Of a DNA stretch of 64,000 nt, positions 42,126 to 54,793 are shown one piece after another. The position numbers and the translations under genes were made by a program. This DNA comes from Anaeramoeba flamelloides (Eukaryota > Metamonada > Anaeramoebidae), in the NCBI GenBank assembly GCA_027625915.1, contig JANTQA010000070.1:687001-751000 (forward strand), read 5' to 3'. Within the stretch, counting starts at the first letter, position 1; the number at the start of each line of letters is the position of its first letter. The notes below the pieces were generated by a model that was not told the origin of the DNA, did no database searches, and worked only from the letters and a program-made list of their open reading frames with translations.

Positions 42126-44103
42126 CTTGAATTTCAATTCTTATTCAATAATTTTTTTTTTTACTTATCAGTAATTGAACTACCATCACTCTAAAAATAA
42201 TTTTATTTTATATAAATGAATATGGTGATGTAAAATTTTGATAAAACAAATTGGTTAATATAAATACATATGTAAAAATATTTTTCCTTTTTTTAAGTAA
42301 TTTTTAAGAAAAAAGAACGAAATGGAATTTAATCAAATTAATAAATAGTATATTATTAACATTCATATCTCTGGTTAAATATATTTATAATCCAATTTTG
42401 ATTTATATTTTTTATATAAGCGTCATTTTTTCAATGATGATATGAGAACTTATTAAAACAGTGAAATTTAATACAGGGACATAAAATTCTACTTGAGGAT
42501 AAATACAAAATTTGAATTTTTCACTACAAACCTTATGAATGATCGACAATTTACAAAAAATTGTATGCTTTTTTGTGGACCTTCAATTACTAAACACCGA
42601 AAAAAATAAAAGCCAAGAATATTTATAAGTTATCATCCAATGCTCTCTTCAATCTTTATAAAACTTTCTTTTAATTCTTTTAAATTTTTTTCATGGGCAA
42701 TGGAGTTTTTTTACCAGGTTATGAGAGAAGAAATTTTATTTAATACATATTCCAAATCATAAAATTCTGTAATAACGTATAATAGAAGATTTTTATCTTG
42801 AATTTACAATGCACTAAACAGCAAATTCCATATCTCATCAAATTTCATAGTAGATTTGAATCAATGATAATTATTCTATCATAAAATAACCATATTCATA
42901 AATGACATTTTGTAATCAATCCCAGAATATCTTGTATTGATTTTTCTGTGTAAAAATACACAAGATCTTGACAAAACTAATTGAAAACCAAAATTTCAGA
43001 AATTTTCTAAAGTTTTTATTTTTTATTCGTTGCTAAAATTTCCAATTTTATATATTTATTTTAATACTACTAAATGTTCACAGGTTTGTATTCAAGATTG
43101 TTCTAAACAAGATTTCCTAACAATGGACAATATTCCTAATATAATTTCTTTCGAAAAATCTAAGCAACAAAAATGCAAGAATAAAATCAAAAATGTTAAA
43201 CTAAATAAAAAGGTTTTATTTTCAAAAAATTATAATAAAAACTATTTAGTTTTTAAATTACTCAATAAAAAAAAAAGAAAGAAAGAAAGAAAGAAAGAAA
43301 AGAGTAGAAGAAATCAAAAATATAAAAAAGAGAGGGGTTAATTCGTATGTTTCATTATAAAAAATGAAACCCGGGTGTATTAAATACTTTTATGAAGCAA
43401 ACCCAATAATAATAATAGAAATAAATAAGAATAATGAAAATAATAATAACGAACACAAATAATGGATTAAATTATATTATATAACCATAAATAATTTTAC
43501 ATAAATTACATTCTATTAGTAATCATAAAATTAAAAATACTATTCCAAGAAATTTTTTATTTTTTTGTTGAAATGATATTTTCAATTTTTGACATTATTT
43601 TCAATTAATTAATTATTGAAAACAAAATTTAAAAAAAATCGTTGTTAAAGTCATTTGTAAAAAAAATGAAGACACCAAAGGCTTTAAAAGGTGTGAGTTG
43701 GTTCGTTTTGTTCGCACTTCCAAACTATTCCCAAGCTATTTAGAAACAATGGTATTTTCACTTTTTCAAAATGACTTTTAATTGATTTTTTTTGTATATT
43801 TTGATTTTTTGTGGTGATTGTTAAATCAAGATTCAAAGACAATATTGGCTGGGGCTAGCTCTGATCAAAACTTTAAGAACACACAACTTATTTGCAATTA
43901 TCTTTTCCTCCTCAAGAGATATAAAGAAAATTGATGATCTCAAATTTTTGAAAAAGTGGTTATGTAAGATATATTCGAGGATATTTAAAATGTATCCAAG
44001 GAAGTGTAAACTCGGTGTTTTTCTAATCACCCAGCGCGTTGGTCGTCAGAAAACCATTTGTTTATGGGTTAGTTAGTTGTAGATTCCCTTAAAGTCCTTG
44101 AAT

Positions 44104-45111
44104 TTAGAATTGACCCAAATTGGTTGGTTTATCTTCGCCAGCTTCCCATTTCATTTTTTCTAATCGTCTTCTTTGGCCAAACCATCTTTGGACCTGTAGC
44201 TCCGGGATGCCAGTTTTCTGTGACATTACTAACCGTGTGTGTCGATCTGGGTAAGGGCCTCGTTCGGTATTGAAATTTTCAAGAAACCATTTTTCAAAAT
44301 AACTCTTTGCAAACTGGCCAGTTTTCAATCTTTTTGATCTTTTTTTTTTCTTTTTCGCCAGGATCTTTATTCTTTTTCGATCGCCAGCGATGATGACAAA
44401 ATTTTTCTGGCGTAAAGAGTCCTTGTCAAATTCTTTTTTTTCAACCAAATTGCTGGGGGAGTTGTTCTTCACTTTTTCGTTTTGTAACATCTTGTCGGCA
44501 GATTTGATTAAATTTTGGTCTTTGATTTCAAGGACAGAGCATAGGGAACATTTTTCTTTCTTTTTTGTTCCACTATTGCCACTGGGTTTGTTGCTGCAAG
44601 TGGTGCTGTTGTCTTTACACTCTTCGTTCTTTTTCAAATTAGTGGTTTTGCTTGAATTTTGTTTGTGTGATGCTTGAAATTTGTTCAGGAAATTCAGGAA
44701 ATATAAATGATCTGTAATTTCTTCTTTCCTTTGAGATGTGTTGGTGTGGTTGCTATTGTAGTCTTTGGTTTGATCAGTGGCTCCATTTTTGATTTGCTTT
44801 TCGTCGTCTTCTGTTGATTGGATTTTTTTTTTTGCAAACACAGGTGGGAATTGCAAATTGAATTGATGAAATTGATTATTTTTTCGGTATTGTTGACGGA
44901 AAGTTGTTGGTTCAATCTGGACCATGTTAAGGCGGGTGGGGACATAAACGTTAGGTTGGCAAAAGCTATTTTGGTTTTGGTTAAAAAGTACTTGCTTGTT
45001 AAAATATTGATATGGTTGCATATATTGATTTGGATACCACATTTGTTGGAAAGGCAATACTTTCGTGGGTCGTACGTTTTGTTGTTGATGAGTGTTTGGA
45101 GAAAAATTCAT
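44104..45111 (-). CDS. TALE-like homeodomain protein with atypical recognition helix
   Basis: A single-exon 335-residue protein. The N-terminal half is Gln/Asn/Tyr-rich (PNQYMQPYQYFNKQ) and probably disordered; the middle has Ser/Thr/Asn/Lys-rich stretches and a CSLC pair near residues 190-193. The homeodomain lies at about 258-318, following a basic patch (AKKKKKRSKRLK). Helix 1 is FAKSYFEKWFLEN. The loop has RGPYPDR, the PYP that marks the three-residue loop extension of TALE homeodomains. Helix 3 reads LQVQRWFGQRRRLEKM. By alignment Trp48 and Phe49 are present, but position 51, almost always Asn, is Gln. The protein is presumably a nuclear transcription factor with unknown targets. No sign of introns. 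Confidence 0.88.
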   Translation of the reverse strand: MNFSPNTHQQQNVRPTKVLPFQQMWYPNQYMQPYQYFNKQVLFNQNQNSFCQPNVYVPTRLNMVQIEPTTFRQQYRKNNQFHQFNLQFPPVFAKKKIQSTEDDEKQIKNGATDQTKDYNSNHTNTSQRKEEITDHLYFLNFLNKFQASHKQNSSKTTNLKKNEECKDNSTTCSNKPSGNSGTKKKEKCSLCSVLEIKDQNLIKSADKMLQNEKVKNNSPSNLVEKKEFDKDSLRQKNFVIIAGDRKRIKILAKKKKKRSKRLKTGQFAKSYFEKWFLENFNTERGPYPDRHTRLVMSQKTGIPELQVQRWFGQRRRLEKMKWEAGEDKPTNLGQF

Positions 45112-48100
45112 TTTACAATTTTAATTTTAATAATCAAAGAGAATTCAAATAATTAACACAAATTTGAAAATGGGAAACGAAAAAAAAATAACTTTCTTTT
45201 TTTAACTTTTTTGATAAATTTAGTTTTTTTGTTTCAAAATTAGGATTGTAAGGGAAACAAGCCCGAAGTTTTCAATAAAATTCTTATTCTTAAAAAGAGA
45301 TTGGGTGTTTTTTTTTCAGTTTTCCAAAATGTTAAAATTAATTCTTCAAGTAATTAGTAAACTTTTTTTCACACTCTAAAAATTTTGACAAAAGTTAAAC
45401 GAACTTTTTTTGATATTTTGTTATTGAGTCAAAAAAAAAGCATTTAAAAATAAAGAACAAATTTTGGATTTAATTTATTTTCATAAAAAGTTTTTGTTGA
45501 AAAAAACCGAAAAAATTGATCAATAAATTTCCAAACAAAGAAAAGTGGGGAGTGATTTTTACTCAAAAAAATCTTTTCTTAAAAATAAAAATAATTCTGT
45601 TTTATTTTGTAAAAAAAGTTGAGTAGAATTTTGCTTTTCAAAAATCCTAAACGTTTCCTAACATGGTTATCCGTTGAATTCTTTCTGGTAAAGAAAACGG
45701 AAAAGGGTAATTCTTTTTTTTACAATTAGAAAATAATTTGGATGTCCAAGATAAAACCAAAAAAAATAACTTTGTTATTATATTGATTTATCAATTTTTT
45801 TAATGGCTCCAAACTGCTTCAGAAACTGTCTCATTTCGAGAAATATTCCCACAATCTAATAATTTTTAAAATTTATTTTAATTCAAACTAATCACAACAG
45901 TAATCAAAGGAGAGTTCAAGAATTCAATGATATGGAAATTCCTGTAAAAAAAAAAAATTTAAGGTTGTAATTTACATTTTGTGAAAATAAAACTGAAATG
46001 GGAAAAAATTTTCACTTGATTTTTATTTTTTTATTCTAAATAAGTTAAGCAATTAACTATTATTATTTATGATCTCAAATTTACTGAGTAATACTTTTTT
46101 TTGTTGGTTGAATTGTGAACCAATTACTCTTGTTGAAAAGATAATTTTGGGATTGACAAAAAGGTCCTAATCATAAAATTTCCTTATTAAAATTTTTTTA
46201 TTAAGAACTTGTTAATTCTCATATTTGTCAGAAAAAATGACTTTTATTTTTAGAGGCAATGGTTGGTTCAAATGAATTTGGTTGTTAATGTCTTTGAATT
46301 TTTTTTTATTTTGTGGAGAAAGGTAAATATTTGGCAAACAGTAATAAGAATATAATTTTGGCAGAGAACAAATTTCTCGAACTTTTCAATTCAATTACAA
46401 CCCTTTCTCCCCAGTCTGCCTTTTGGGTTTTTGCAAAAACAATAAAAGTTTTTTGTGAATAATTTTAAACGTTTCTCTTAAAAAAAGTAAACAATTAAAT
46501 TAAAGAAATCTTGCAAATAGTTTGGTTTGGATCTTTTTAGATCTTTTTTGTTCAACAAAATATCCATTTTGAGTTGAATGGCAACTGTTCTTTAGTCTTT
46601 TTTCGTCGGGTAAAAATGTTGGAATAAATATTATCTTTTGTTCGACTATTTTTTTACAAAATAAAATTAATTTTTGGAGAGATTATTCAAAGCAAAATAA
46701 GTTCTTGACAAAAAGAGAACTGGTAGTAACCAACTACAACCCCTGTTGGAATTAAACTCAAGAACAAGAGTTCTTTCTGAAGAGAAAGTTTTTTTCATTT
46801 CAGATTTGGGTTAAATTTTTCCTAAAAACGAAAAATGTATTATTTGACCCTTCCAAATTACAGAAATGAGGACAAAATAACTGTTTCTTTATTGACCATG
46901 CATTTTTATTGATCTGAAATGAATTGAAATATTCTTAAGAAACTTGTAATCGATAAACAGTTTAAAAAACAAGATTAAAAAGTCATCCTTTTTTACTGAT
47001 CAGTCTTTTTTAATTGAGATCATTTTTAGATAAAGTAAATTTGGTTTCAAAGAACTCCAATTTGTGTAATGTGGGTATCCTTTGGAAAGGTCGAAATCTT
47101 TTTGTATTAAAAAAATTTATTACAAACTATTTTTGAAAAGAAAATGTGAAAAAATTTTCTTTCTATTGATCAATTCTTATTAATCATTTCTACTCAAATT
47201 TATTCGAATTAACGAACTCAATTTAATTCTTTGAAACACTTTTTATTGTATACAGATCATCTAAATGATAATTAGGAGTTGAACAAGAAAGAGAGACGAG
47301 AATTGATAAAAAATCTTCCTCATCTTGGTTTTACAATATTTAAAAAAACAAGACAAGAGTTGAAATCAATTACATTGTTTTTTGGATTTTGAGAAATCAG
47401 TAAAAATTCGGTGTCCTGTAATTAATTGGTTTTCCAATCAAATTATTCATAGGACTTTTTAATAAAAAAATTCTTAAACAGTTTTTCATACTTTCATCTC
47501 TTCGACAAAATAATCAAAAATTACAAATTCAAGGCAATTTCGGAATCACTAATAAACTCCCATTCTTCTTCAATTCATTGGGAAATTTCAATTAATTTTA
47601 TCTGACTTGAAAATGGCATTTCCAAATGGAAATATGAAAAATTTTGTTCTGATTAAAAATAAGTTTATATAAAAACAGATCGAGATTTAAGATTGATTTC
47701 ATGAAAAGTATTGAAGAGAGAATCGGATAACTCTTAAATTTAATCAAAAATAATTTTGCAATTTGTTGAGATAAAATTTTATTTATTTTTTAAACAGAAA
47801 AAAATAAATTTAAACTATGATAACGGGTAATATTTTAAACATAGTATGGGGAAAGTGGTGCTCTTTTAGAATTCTTTGCAAAATTATAAATTTATGAAAG
47901 AAATGTGAATTACCAAATAAACTTTTTATTTTCTTTTTCGATTTTTTGTAATAAAAATGGCAAATTGTAAACTATTCTGTTTTGATCTTCAAAATCTAAG
48001 TGAACCAAAATTTCCGATCTTTGAAGTGGTTATTTGTTTGGGTATTTAATTGGAATCGAGTTATGAAAAATTGTACTTTTGTAAGGGTTTAGTTGCCTAT

Positions 48101-48604
48101 TTAGATGAAAATAAATTTTCCTGATTAAGATAAAAAACTGAATAATATTGCAAAAGCTGCTGTACACCCTTTAATTAACAATAATTGGACACTGTTGTTA
48201 TTTTGGTAACCATTATTTTTGTCAATTTTTAATTTTTGAATCCTTTTTACCCCAAGACCTAGCCACTTCACAAACGTTTAAGGCAGTGTATTGTGACGCT
48301 TTTTTTTCTAAACAGAGATCATTATTTAAAAAAACTTCTAAATTTGTAAAGTTTTTAAAAAATAATACAAAATATTTTTAGCTTTCAAGATTAAATATAC
48401 AAGAAATTTTCAGTTGTTTTGGTAACAAACAAACAAGGAAAAGGTTTATAATTAAAAAACCTTCTTTTTTTTTGATTGGTTGTTACATAAAAGTTTTACA
48501 AATATAGGGAAAGTTAGATTTTGAAGGGATAAAAGGAATTTAAGTTTATTGGGTAAAAGAGTAAATCTTTTTGGTAATTGTTGTATTCTATTAAAAAAAA
48601 TTCT

Positions 48605-48780
48605 CTACTAACTTTTGAATTTAAAATGGGAAAAATTATCACTTCATATTCAATTTCCTTTTTCGAAAAAGTGACACAACCAACTTCTTGAAGAATTCCA
48701 TTTAATAAAGAATAATATGAAAAAATTGGAAAAGAAAATGGTAATTTTTTCCTATTTTAGAATTCGACCACATGTATGAA
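48605..48780. mobile_element. CTGGTATTTG-family MITE, diverged copy
   Basis: Keeps the family order: TTGAATTTAAAATGGGAAAA, TCACTTCATATTCAATTTCC, a variable centre, then ATTGGAAAAGAAAATGG and TTTTAGAATTCGACCAC. Both termini are eroded. Confidence 0.45.
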
Positions 48781-50039
48781 TTGTCACCTTTTAAGTCTTT
48801 AAAAATATCAAATGCTTCTTATAAATGTGCAATTTTTTGTTTTCAAATGAGAAAAAGATCTCATTTTTATAGAGATAGGATTTTTATGTGTGATTCTAAA
48901 ATTCACTAAACTCTAGAATTGTATGGAAATTCTGTCATCTAACCAACCTTTAATTCGAAAAGTGTAAAGAAGGTTTTTTTTTTTGTTAGAAATTTTTTAA
49001 TTAAACTTTTTTAGAGTAAAGTGAGTATTTTTTCGAAAAGGTTCAATTTGAATTAAAAATCTAAAATTCTTTTTGGATAAACCCCATCTTAAAAGTTTTA
49101 AACCCCAAATTCGTCAAAAAATAAAAAAAAATAAATCCATCTGAAACTGTAAAAAAATCTCTTTTAAAGATTAAATAATGAGGTTTTTCACTCAAAGAAG
49201 TGAAAAAAACTTTAATTAGACCCATCCAAAATTTATTCCAACCCCTCTCTGTTTAAAATAATCTACAATTTGACTATTTTTAACAGATCTCATTTCAAAA
49301 TATTAAGTCCGAAAATAAGAATTTTTTTTTTATTTTTTTTTTAAAAAATTACAAATGATAGTGATTCCATTCGTTTCCAATTGCATCAAAATTTAAAATT
49401 TTTTTCATTAAAAAAAAATCTTTTGAAGACTAAAATTAAAAATTCTCTTAAATTAATTGAAAATTTGCTACAAAAAAATTCAAAATAGTAGTATCCCTTT
49501 ATATGAACGTTTTTCTCATTTTAATTTCAAATTTTAAAATTTCAACTTTTTTTATAATTTTTTTATTTTTCTAAAAATAGAAACGATTTTGATTAGTAGA
49601 ACACTGTTTGGAAATTGACAGATCCCCTCTAGAATAAACAATGGATTACTAACACCATAATTCAATAACAATCTAGTTCTGAATGGTAAAATTATCTTTT
49701 AGCAAATACGTCAATTTTTCTATTTAGGTAAAAATTTTTATATGCCATAACCTTCTGAAAAAAATATTTTTTGAGTGACATGAAATATCGAAATATGAAT
49801 CATAAATATCATTTACTGCCCTACTTGTGAAAAGATCTCAAATTACCAAGTATATAATCTTTTAATTTTCATATATTTTGTGAATTTTTTTCCAAATTTA
49901 TAATTCTATATAATTAAGATACTAATCTAGAAATGGGTTTATCGGAATACTTGAAATTAATGCTAGATTAAATAAATAAAAATTACATAAGAAGGTGAAT
50001 TTTAGAAATAAATAAACTCTTTTTTATAATCAATGACCT

Positions 50040-50206
50040 CTGGTATTTGAATTATCAAAGGGAATAAATTTTCACTGAATTTTCAATTTCCTTTTTTCAA
50101 ATAGATCCCAAAAATGACTACCACATTTCTGAGAAAACTCTTCTTATTAAAGAAAATTATTGAAAATAAAGTGAAAATTTTGCCCCATTTAGAATTCAAA
50201 TACCAG
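50040..50206. mobile_element. CTGGTATTTG-family MITE with both termini
   Basis: Left CTGGTATTTGAATTATC and right GAATTCAAATACCAG are intact and enclose the TTTCACTGAATTTTC and AAGTGAAAATTTT arms. TA follows the right end; the left flank is TC rather than TA. Length is 167 bp, close to the 165 bp of the best copy. Confidence 0.65.
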
Positions 50207-50599
50207 TATTAAAAAACAAATTTTGAAAATTAATATTTTTATTAATTGAAGTTATCTATTCTAATAAAAAAATTACCCTTTTAATATTCAGTTCTATACA
50301 CGAGAAATATTTGTTTTTCATCTAAATATAAAATAAAAAAAAATAAAAAAAAAATAAAAAAAAATGTGCCATTTATTATGAAATTTGGTTTATTTTCTTT
50401 TTGAAAACCAAATAAAAAGATCGCCTTATAAATAAACCTGTTAACAATCAAGAATAAAAAAAAATTCCAAACAATATATACAAAGATATTTTTTTATTCT
50501 TTATCTTCTTAATTAAGATGAGAATAAACAACAAGCTGAATGGGCTTTCTAGCCCAATTCCTATTTATTAGTTATTAACAATTTTTTTTTACAAGAAAT

Positions 50600-50770
50600 T
50601 ACTTTTATTTAAATGATAAATGGGAAAAAAAATTCACATCCCTTTCCATATTGTTCAGAACTAAATAGAATTCTCAAAGAAGTAGGCTGTAATTTGTGAG
50701 TCTTTTATGAAAAAGAAAAATATGAAATATAAAAGGAAACTTTTCCCCATTCTTTATACACATATAAGTA
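50600..50770. mobile_element. CTGGTATTTG-family MITE, eroded copy
   Basis: AATGGGAAAAAAAATTCAC and TCCCTTTCCATAT, then a centre with AAGAAGTAGGCTGTAATTTG, which closely matches AAGAAGTAAGTTGTAATTTG in the 17596 copy. The right arm has AAACTTTTCCCCATTC. Termini are lost. Confidence 0.5.
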
Positions 50771-51240
50771 CAGCTATTCCAAGACTACCAGGAAAAATTT
50801 TCAATATCAAATTTTGATTTTGATATAGATTTATAAAAAGTTGAATTTAAGAATAAGAAAGCTCATATTGAAAATATTTTTTTATAAATGGGTTGATATT
50901 CAAAACAATCTACTGATATGATCAAAAAAAAATTGCTTTTTTTACAACCTAATTTTTTCTCCTTTCACAATGAATTTTTGATGTTTAGAGTCTTTTTGGT
51001 TTCTGAAAATTTATTTTTTAAATATCAGAAAAAATTCTAGAATATTAGCTCATTTATGAAAAAATATTTTCTGTATAAACTTTCTGATTCCCCTATCCCC
51101 CTTTTTATAAATCTATATCAACATCAAGAATTTGATATTGAAAAAACTTCACGGTAGCTTTTGAAAGACTGTATCAAAATACTTTATATCAAAGATGTTC
51201 ATCAAACTTTAGGTATTTCAATTTCTGAAAGTTGAAAAAA

Positions 51241-51890
51241 GATTATCCTGTGTAGGGTTGAGTGACATTGTAATTTTGTTCTTGGCTGATTGACCTTCTG
51301 TTTGGTATGTGTTTTAAGAGTTGTTCACAATGGTAATTATTGACAATTTATTTTTTTTTTTCCCGAAATCCGAATTGAAGAGTATAAGATTAATAGATAG
51401 GTAGGTGTTCAAGAATAGTTCGAATTTTTGGGCTGTTGAAGAAAAATTTGATTTATTTGTTAGTCAATTCAAAACAATATTCGGTGAATTAAATTAAACC
51501 GTATGGAAAAAAAGTTCAACACGGTTTTTCATTGGGAACATTAATATAAATGAAAACTAAAACCAATTCAGTGAAGAAACCAATTAACCCCAAATAATAA
51601 TCCATTATATTATTTTCAATCAAATCAACAAATACACTTTAAAGCCACTCTAATATCGAAATAGGCAGTGTGGTTTTAGAGATCTTAAAAATAGTCAATT
51701 TTTTGAACAAATTTTTAATAATTGACATATCAAAGAAAAATCCCTTCAAAAGATAGCATTTTTTAAAACTCTTATTGTGTTGAATCTTTCATTTTGTATT
51801 TCTTTATTTATTTATTCTTTTATTTATTGCTCTTACTTTGGATTTTCAGAAATATTCCCAATTAAAAACTTTGTTTCACTTTTTTCCCCT
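51241..51890. mobile_element. Element B half followed by a diverged TTA-type MITE
   Basis: 51241-51460 follows the left arm of element B (TTGGCTGATTGACCTTCTG, CCGAAATCCGAATTGAAGAG). 51500-51890 has the internal blocks of the 39761 MITE: TCATTGGGAACATTA on the left and, in reverse complement near 51850-51870, TTTTTAATTGGGAATATT. The same two families are adjacent in the opposite order at 39761-40740. Confidence 0.5.
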
Positions 51891-52257
51891 GTTTCACTAT
51901 TTTTACACAACACCATCATGAAAAAATTTTTTGAAAAAAAAATAAACATTTGCTAATTTTTCACTTTTTGATAACCTCACTTATAATAAACACTATTGGT
52001 TAATAAAAGATCTTGGATCAAAAATTATTTTTTTAGATATTTTACAATTAACCTTCGAAAAATCCAATTTTACTAGTTATATTATTTTTCAATTTCATAG
52101 TAAAAAATTTGAATATTTTTATTTTCACTGCTCAGAGGTTAAAATCATATATTTTAAAAGCATTTTAAATTTAATAAATATCTTGAAAATAGGATAACCA
52201 ATTATTTGGACTATTAAAGAATTCTTTATTGATATAAATTTAAAAAAATATTTTTTT

Positions 52258-52510
52258 TTTGATTTTCCGTTAGCTTTTTTTTAATTTTTGAAATAAACTG
52301 AAAATGTTTATAAATTTTCAGTTTATTCCTAAATGTAAAAAAAAGGCTAGACACTTTACGGCATTCTATGAACACTTTCGTCAAGTTTTCCAGAATTTAA
52401 AAGAATAAAGAGAAAATTAATAAAAATTTCGGTTTATTTCTCAAATTAAAAAAAAAACAAGGCACTTGATGGCAATTAACTGCATTCTAAGGATATTTTC
52501 AATATTTATC
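52258..52510. repeat. Composite palindrome family copy with CACT-unit blocks
   Basis: TTTTTGAAATAAACTGAAAA pairs with TTTTCAGTTTATTCCTAAA, followed by GGCTAGACACTTTACGGCAT and CACTTTCGTCAAG. A TTTTCCAGAATTTAAAAG arm then leads into GGCACTTGATGGCAATTAAC. This links the hairpin and CACT-unit parts of the family. Confidence 0.55.
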
Positions 52511-53847
52511 ATCAGTTATTTTTTTTTTTCGTATTTGATTTTTTGAAGAAGAGTATAGTGTTTTCAAAACTCATAGTTATTATCTTTTCAAAAAAAACCT
52601 CAAGTTGACTTTTTAGAAAATTCATTGTCGAATCTATTTTAAAAAATTTTACCCCAAAACAACCTTTTTTCTGGACTAGAGACTTTTAAAAATCGTCATT
52701 ATACTGAAAAAAATAAATAGAATATCCTCATTAATCTGAAGTTCTGAAATTTTGATTATATTACAAATAAAGTCTATTATTTAAGATGATAGATTAAGAA
52801 ATTGTAGTTTTGCATAACTTTTTTTTTTATAATTTTATTTTTTCAGACTAGTGAAGGGATATGAAAATTTGAACATTAATTTTTTTACAGACTGATTATT
52901 GTATGAGAGAAAGGTGTATGTAGAATACTTGATTCAGAGATTTTTTTTTGAGGTTGGGTTTTCGATTGATGTAAAAGATTCAAAAACCAAAAAATATTTT
53001 TATAAGAAAAATGTAGTTATCATTCAAATTTTTGATTGATTATCATTTTTAAAAAAATTTGGGTCATTAAAAAAATTTGTTTTCGTTTTTTAAGGGATTA
53101 ATGTCTACCATGAAGAAGCTTAAGATCAAAGCAAGCTGTTATTTGGCCAAATCACATTAGTTCAATATGTCCCAAACGTCTCAAAAAATCAATTATTCAG
53201 GTATAATATTTGTTGATCTCATTAATTAAAAATAATACATGTATGAGTTAAAAACCCAACTATTTTTGAAAAAAATCTACATTTCACCCTAAATTTAAAG
53301 GTTGAATTATCAATATTCAGACTAAAAAGTTATAAGATATCTTTCTTAAATTTGGGACGAAATGTAGATTAGTTGCCCAAAAATAAAATTTTTTTACATA
53401 ATTAAATAATTATCCAATAGATTTATTTGACAAATTATTTCTGAGATATTGGAAATTTATTGATATTACAATTGGGTTTATAAAAAGGAAATAAAACTAA
53501 TCATTCTTTGGGGTTTCATGTTGATGATTATCGGGTTAATCTTTGAATTTAAAAAACTTTAAAAATTCTGACTTTTCGAAGTTCTAAATATGAATTATTA
53601 GCTACAATAAGCGGATAATTTGGAGTTTCTATTTTTAGAAATGGAAAAGGAATTAAAAAAAAATTTCTAAAATGAAAATTTTTTAATAGTTATCATTAGT
53701 AAAAAATGTAATAATTTATTGTGCAATAATATGTATAATAGATTTTTTGGAGCAGCAGAAACTATTTTTCCAAATACAAAGAAATATCATTTATTCCGAA
53801 TTACAACATACTTTGATTTTAGACTAAACTTGGGTGACGCTAATCCC

Positions 53848-54589
53848 TTAAATTGTAAATATAGGCAAAATTGATTTTATGATCAAAGTAAAACTTTATG
53901 AACAAATCTTACCTTTAAGAAAGAGTTAAGTCACTAAAAATAATAATTTTCAAAAGTAATATTATTCCTTTGCATCTTGATACTTTTGAATTGCTTTGAA
54001 AATGATAAAAGTAAAAAATGAAATTTTAATTCTAAACTTTTATAAAAGTTGTTAATTTTTTTTATTAGATTACTTTCCAAGATCAAGATAGTGATTGTTT
54101 GGGAAAACAAAAAGTGAACAATTGCTATAAATTAAGGTTTTTCAATGGGTATTGAAAGGATTTAAATGGTTTCTGAAATCTTGATATTTCATTATTATTG
54201 AAGTTTGATTGTAAAACATATGTAAAAATCAATCTCTTTTGAAAAAATATCTTTTTTGGAAGATTATTTGATTAAATTGGGTTTAAAAGGATATTAAAGA
54301 TTAACCTGGATAAATTTGCGTTAATAAATAATGATAAAAATCCTATTGTATTAATAGATTTTGATATTTCACCATAAATAGTTATCTTATTTTTATGAAA
54401 GTTCACAATTTAAATTCAATTTGTAATTTTAGCTTTACAAAGCAATTCAAAAGGATCAAGTTGCAAAGAAATAATATTTTTTTCTGAAAATTGTGATTAA
54501 TGAGGACTTTGGTTTTTCTTGGATGTAAGTTTTGTTCATAAAGTTTTACTTTGATCGTAAAATCAATTTTGCCAAAATATACAATTTAA
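53848..54589. mobile_element. 742-bp foldback element with ~190-bp arms and TTAA ends
   Basis: The left arm TTAAATTGTAAATATAGGC and right arm (reverse complement) TTAAATTGTATATTTTGGC continue together. Shared blocks are AAAATTGATTTTA.GATCAA, GTAAAACTTTATGAACAAA and TTTGAATTGCTTTG. About 190 bp on each side are alignable. The ends are TTAA and the interior is non-coding. The family is distinct from those at 20715 and 22000. Confidence 0.7.
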
Positions 54590-54613
54590 AAAACGAAAAC
54601 AAATTGTTGAATG

Positions 54614-54793
54614 ACAGCCTTTTTTTTCAATAACACAATATTTTTTTCACAATGGTAAAGAACATTTTTGGGAATTTTTTTTTTTAAACAAAATATTTTA
54701 CCAAATTTAGAATTATGTACCTTAATTTGAGATTTTTTTGTTGTGCCTTAAATTTAGTTGACAGTTTGTGTCTTAAAAGTTGAAGTTACTATA
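54614..54793. mobile_element. Diverged relative of the 41764 MITE
   Basis: The right half matches well: TACCTTAATTTGAGATTTTT, TTGTGCCTTAAATTTAGTTG, then TGTGTCTTAAAAGTTGAAG. The left half is eroded but begins CAGCCTTTT and has AATAACACAATATTTTT. It lies immediately after the foldback element at 53848. Confidence 0.5.

Larger units (their letters stand above)
39584..44103. other. 4.5-kb gene-free transposon cluster between LSM6 and the homeodomain gene
   Basis: Holds a TTA-flanked MITE (39761-40201), foldback element B (40251-40740) and a TTAA-family copy (about 41455-42125) with a nested TA-flanked MITE (41764-41960). The frame at 43030-43341 ends in a GAAA microsatellite and is not recognisable as a gene. 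The 43830-44100 stretch is more base-balanced and is probably the 3' UTR of the homeodomain gene. Confidence 0.6.

Noticed and set aside
43030-43341. 103-codon frame on the plus strand
   Set aside because: No recognisable domain. It ends in a GAAA microsatellite and has no splice or family support.
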